The notes below the pieces were generated by a model. It searched no databases and was not told where the DNA came from. It saw only the letters and a program-made list of their open reading frames with translations. From assembly GCA_913777665.1 (NCBI GenBank), contig CAJYTF010000022.1:1-64000 (forward strand): 64,000 nucleotides of DNA. The letters run 5' to 3'. Every line of letters begins with the position of its first letter. Within the stretch, counting starts at the first letter, position 1. Source of the DNA: an uncultured Myroides sp. (lineage in GTDB: Bacteria; Bacteroidota; Bacteroidia; Flavobacteriales; Flavobacteriaceae). The position numbers were made by a program, and so were the translations under genes. Below, one piece after another: positions 62,832 to 64,000 of the stretch.

Positions 62832-64000
62832 ATGCTTATTATTCAAAACTTATCCTATACACATCCAAACAAGGATTTACTTTTCGGCAACATAAATCTT
62901 ACAGTAAATTCAGGCGAAAAAATCGCATTAATCGGGAACAACGGTTCCGGTAAATCAACTTTGCTAAAAATCATGGCGGGTTTGCTGCAACCATTAAACG
63001 GCTCGGTTAATATCAATTCCAAACCTTATTATATTCCCCAGATTTTTGGTCAATATAATGATCTTACTATTGCCGAAGCTTTAGGAATCGATAAAAAACT
63101 GACTGCATTACATGAAATTTTAAAGGGAAATATTTTGGAAGAAAACTACGAAATATTGAACGATGATTGGACTATTGAAGACCGATGCGACGAAGTATTG
63201 AAGCATTGGAAGTTAAATGATTTGGATTTATCGCAAAAAATGGAAACGTTGAGCGGCGGACAAAAAACGAAGGTGTTTTTAGCGGGAATTTCGATTCATA
63301 AACCTGAAATGATTTTATTGGATGAACCCAGCAATCATTTAGATTTTGAAAGTCGCGAACTTTTGTACGATTTTATCAGATCAACAAAAAGTACATTGAT
63401 TGTTGTAAGTCACGACAGAAAACTGCTGAATATTCTGAACAAAGTTTGTGAATTAACCAAAAACGGAATTACTGTTTACGGTGGAAATTTAGATTTTTAT
63501 ACTGAACAGAAACAGATCGAAAAAAATGCATTGGCGCAAGATATTCACAGCAAGGAAAAAGCGTTGAAGAAAGCTCGTGAAAAAGAACGCAAAACCATTG
63601 AACGCCAGCAAAAATTAGACAGCAGAGGAAAAGGCAAACAAGAAAAATCGGGTGTTGCCAAAATAATGATGAATACGCTACGAAATAACGCCGAAAACAG
63701 TACGGCGAGGCTAAAAAGTGTTCACACAGAAAAAATTGGAAACATTAGAGACGAGCTTCAAGACTTACGATCAGCCGTAGTATCAACTGAGCAAATGAAA
63801 TTCGGTTTTAACAGTTCAACGCTTCATAGAGGAAAAGTGCTTTTTACGGCAGAAAATATAAATTTCAAGTACGAAACCAGCGATTTTATATGGCAGAACA
63901 ATTTAAATCTGCAAATTTTAAGTGGATCGCGCATTGCAGTAAAAGGCAGTAATGGATCTGGTAAAACGACTTTTATAAAAATACTTTTAGGAAGTTTGAA
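62832..64000 (+). CDS. ABC-F family ATPase, partial, cut by window end
   Basis: First 389 residues of an ABC-F protein without membrane segments. First ATPase domain: Walker A GNNGSGKST (about 35), signature LSGGQKTK (about 139), Walker B ILLDEPSNHLDF (about 157). The interdomain linker ARxKERKTIERQQKLDSRGKGKQEK is basic and helical, then a second Walker A GSNGSGKTT at 374. Members act on the ribosome: some protect against antibiotics, others aid translation; this branch is unassigned. An ATG 13 codons upstream (62793) is in frame. Confidence 0.9.
   Translation, partial: MLIIQNLSYTHPNKDLLFGNINLTVNSGEKIALIGNNGSGKSTLLKIMAGLLQPLNGSVNINSKPYYIPQIFGQYNDLTIAEALGIDKKLTALHEILKGNILEENYEILNDDWTIEDRCDEVLKHWKLNDLDLSQKMETLSGGQKTKVFLAGISIHKPEMILLDEPSNHLDFESRELLYDFIRSTKSTLIVVSHDRKLLNILNKVCELTKNGITVYGGNLDFYTEQKQIEKNALAQDIHSKEKALKKAREKERKTIERQQKLDSRGKGKQEKSGVAKIMMNTLRNNAENSTARLKSVHTEKIGNIRDELQDLRSAVVSTEQMKFGFNSSTLHRGKVLFTAENINFKYETSDFIWQNNLNLQILSGSRIAVKGSNGSGKTTFIKILLGSL

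Overview
The window looks like chromosomal DNA from a Flavobacteriaceae bacterium (Bacteroidota). The DNA is AT-rich. Nearly every recognisable promoter carries the Bacteroidota -7 box TAnnTTTG rather than an E. coli-type -10. There are Por/T9SS C-terminal sorting domains, a PorV-like protein, GldI, a BshA-type bacillithiol gene next to a NagZ/beta-lactamase fusion, and an S46 dipeptidyl peptidase. I cannot name the genus with confidence; Flavobacterium and Myroides relatives are the obvious candidates. The window is mostly ordinary housekeeping chromosome. I see no prophage, insertion sequence, CRISPR array, rRNA or integrated plasmid.

Layout. 1-280: three tRNA-Thr genes (the first cut by the window edge). 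361-2663: a leftward group idi, queD, manA and a small conserved gene. 2754-4055: a T9SS-secreted protein. 4129-9832: leftward housekeeping genes (DUF721/DciA-like, a lipoprotein, ftsY, DUF4295, rpmG, rpmB, cinA, a FAH-family enzyme, a RelE/ParE toxin-antitoxin pair, a DnaQ-like exonuclease). 9833-10105: a gene-free stretch with repeat-like structure. 10106-16881: an FAD dehydrogenase and recQ leftward, then kdsD, tatC and lptB rightward. 16954-22741: a compact exopolysaccharide set (4,6-dehydratase, Wza-like, Wzc-like kinase) with a convergent CpsB-type phosphatase. 22752-25785: DUF4105, a PorV-like protein and pssA. 25854-26119: three tandem tRNA-Phe genes. 26239-33239: coaX, an outer-membrane protein, lptC, a small membrane protein, a CorC/CNNM-type protein, an orphan membrane protein and ppiD. 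33334-40772: fabD, a lipoprotein, a HipA-like kinase with DUF3037, dodecin, DUF1508, a DegT aminotransferase, SRPBCC, waaA, GNAT and small membrane proteins. 40867-46472: DPP11-type peptidase, a repetitive lipoprotein, a GH3-family protein, DUF2797. 46501-53373: ccoI divergent from an Fnr-type regulator, DHH phosphoesterase, gldI and two cyclophilin-FKBP fusions. 53435-58037: an M28 peptidase and two tandem T9SS-exported propeller proteins. 58068-64000: bshA, a NagZ/beta-lactamase fusion, mepB and an ABC-F gene cut by the window edge.

Several genes serve one theme, the cell envelope. kdsD and waaA make and attach Kdo, and lptB and lptC drive LPS transport. tatC, ppiD, gldI and the cyclophilin-FKBP proteins handle export and periplasmic folding. 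The polysaccharide kinase and phosphatase likely form a regulatory pair. The secreted peptidases (S46, M28) fit a peptide-feeding lifestyle. The items most worth a second look are the HipA-like kinase/DUF3037 pair, a long-range inverted repeat occluding the ABC-F start, a TGA-N6-TCA operator between ccoI and the Fnr-type gene without the rest of the cbb3 cluster, the repeat-like spacer at 9.9-10.1 kb, and the duplicated T9SS proteins with nearly identical export signals.
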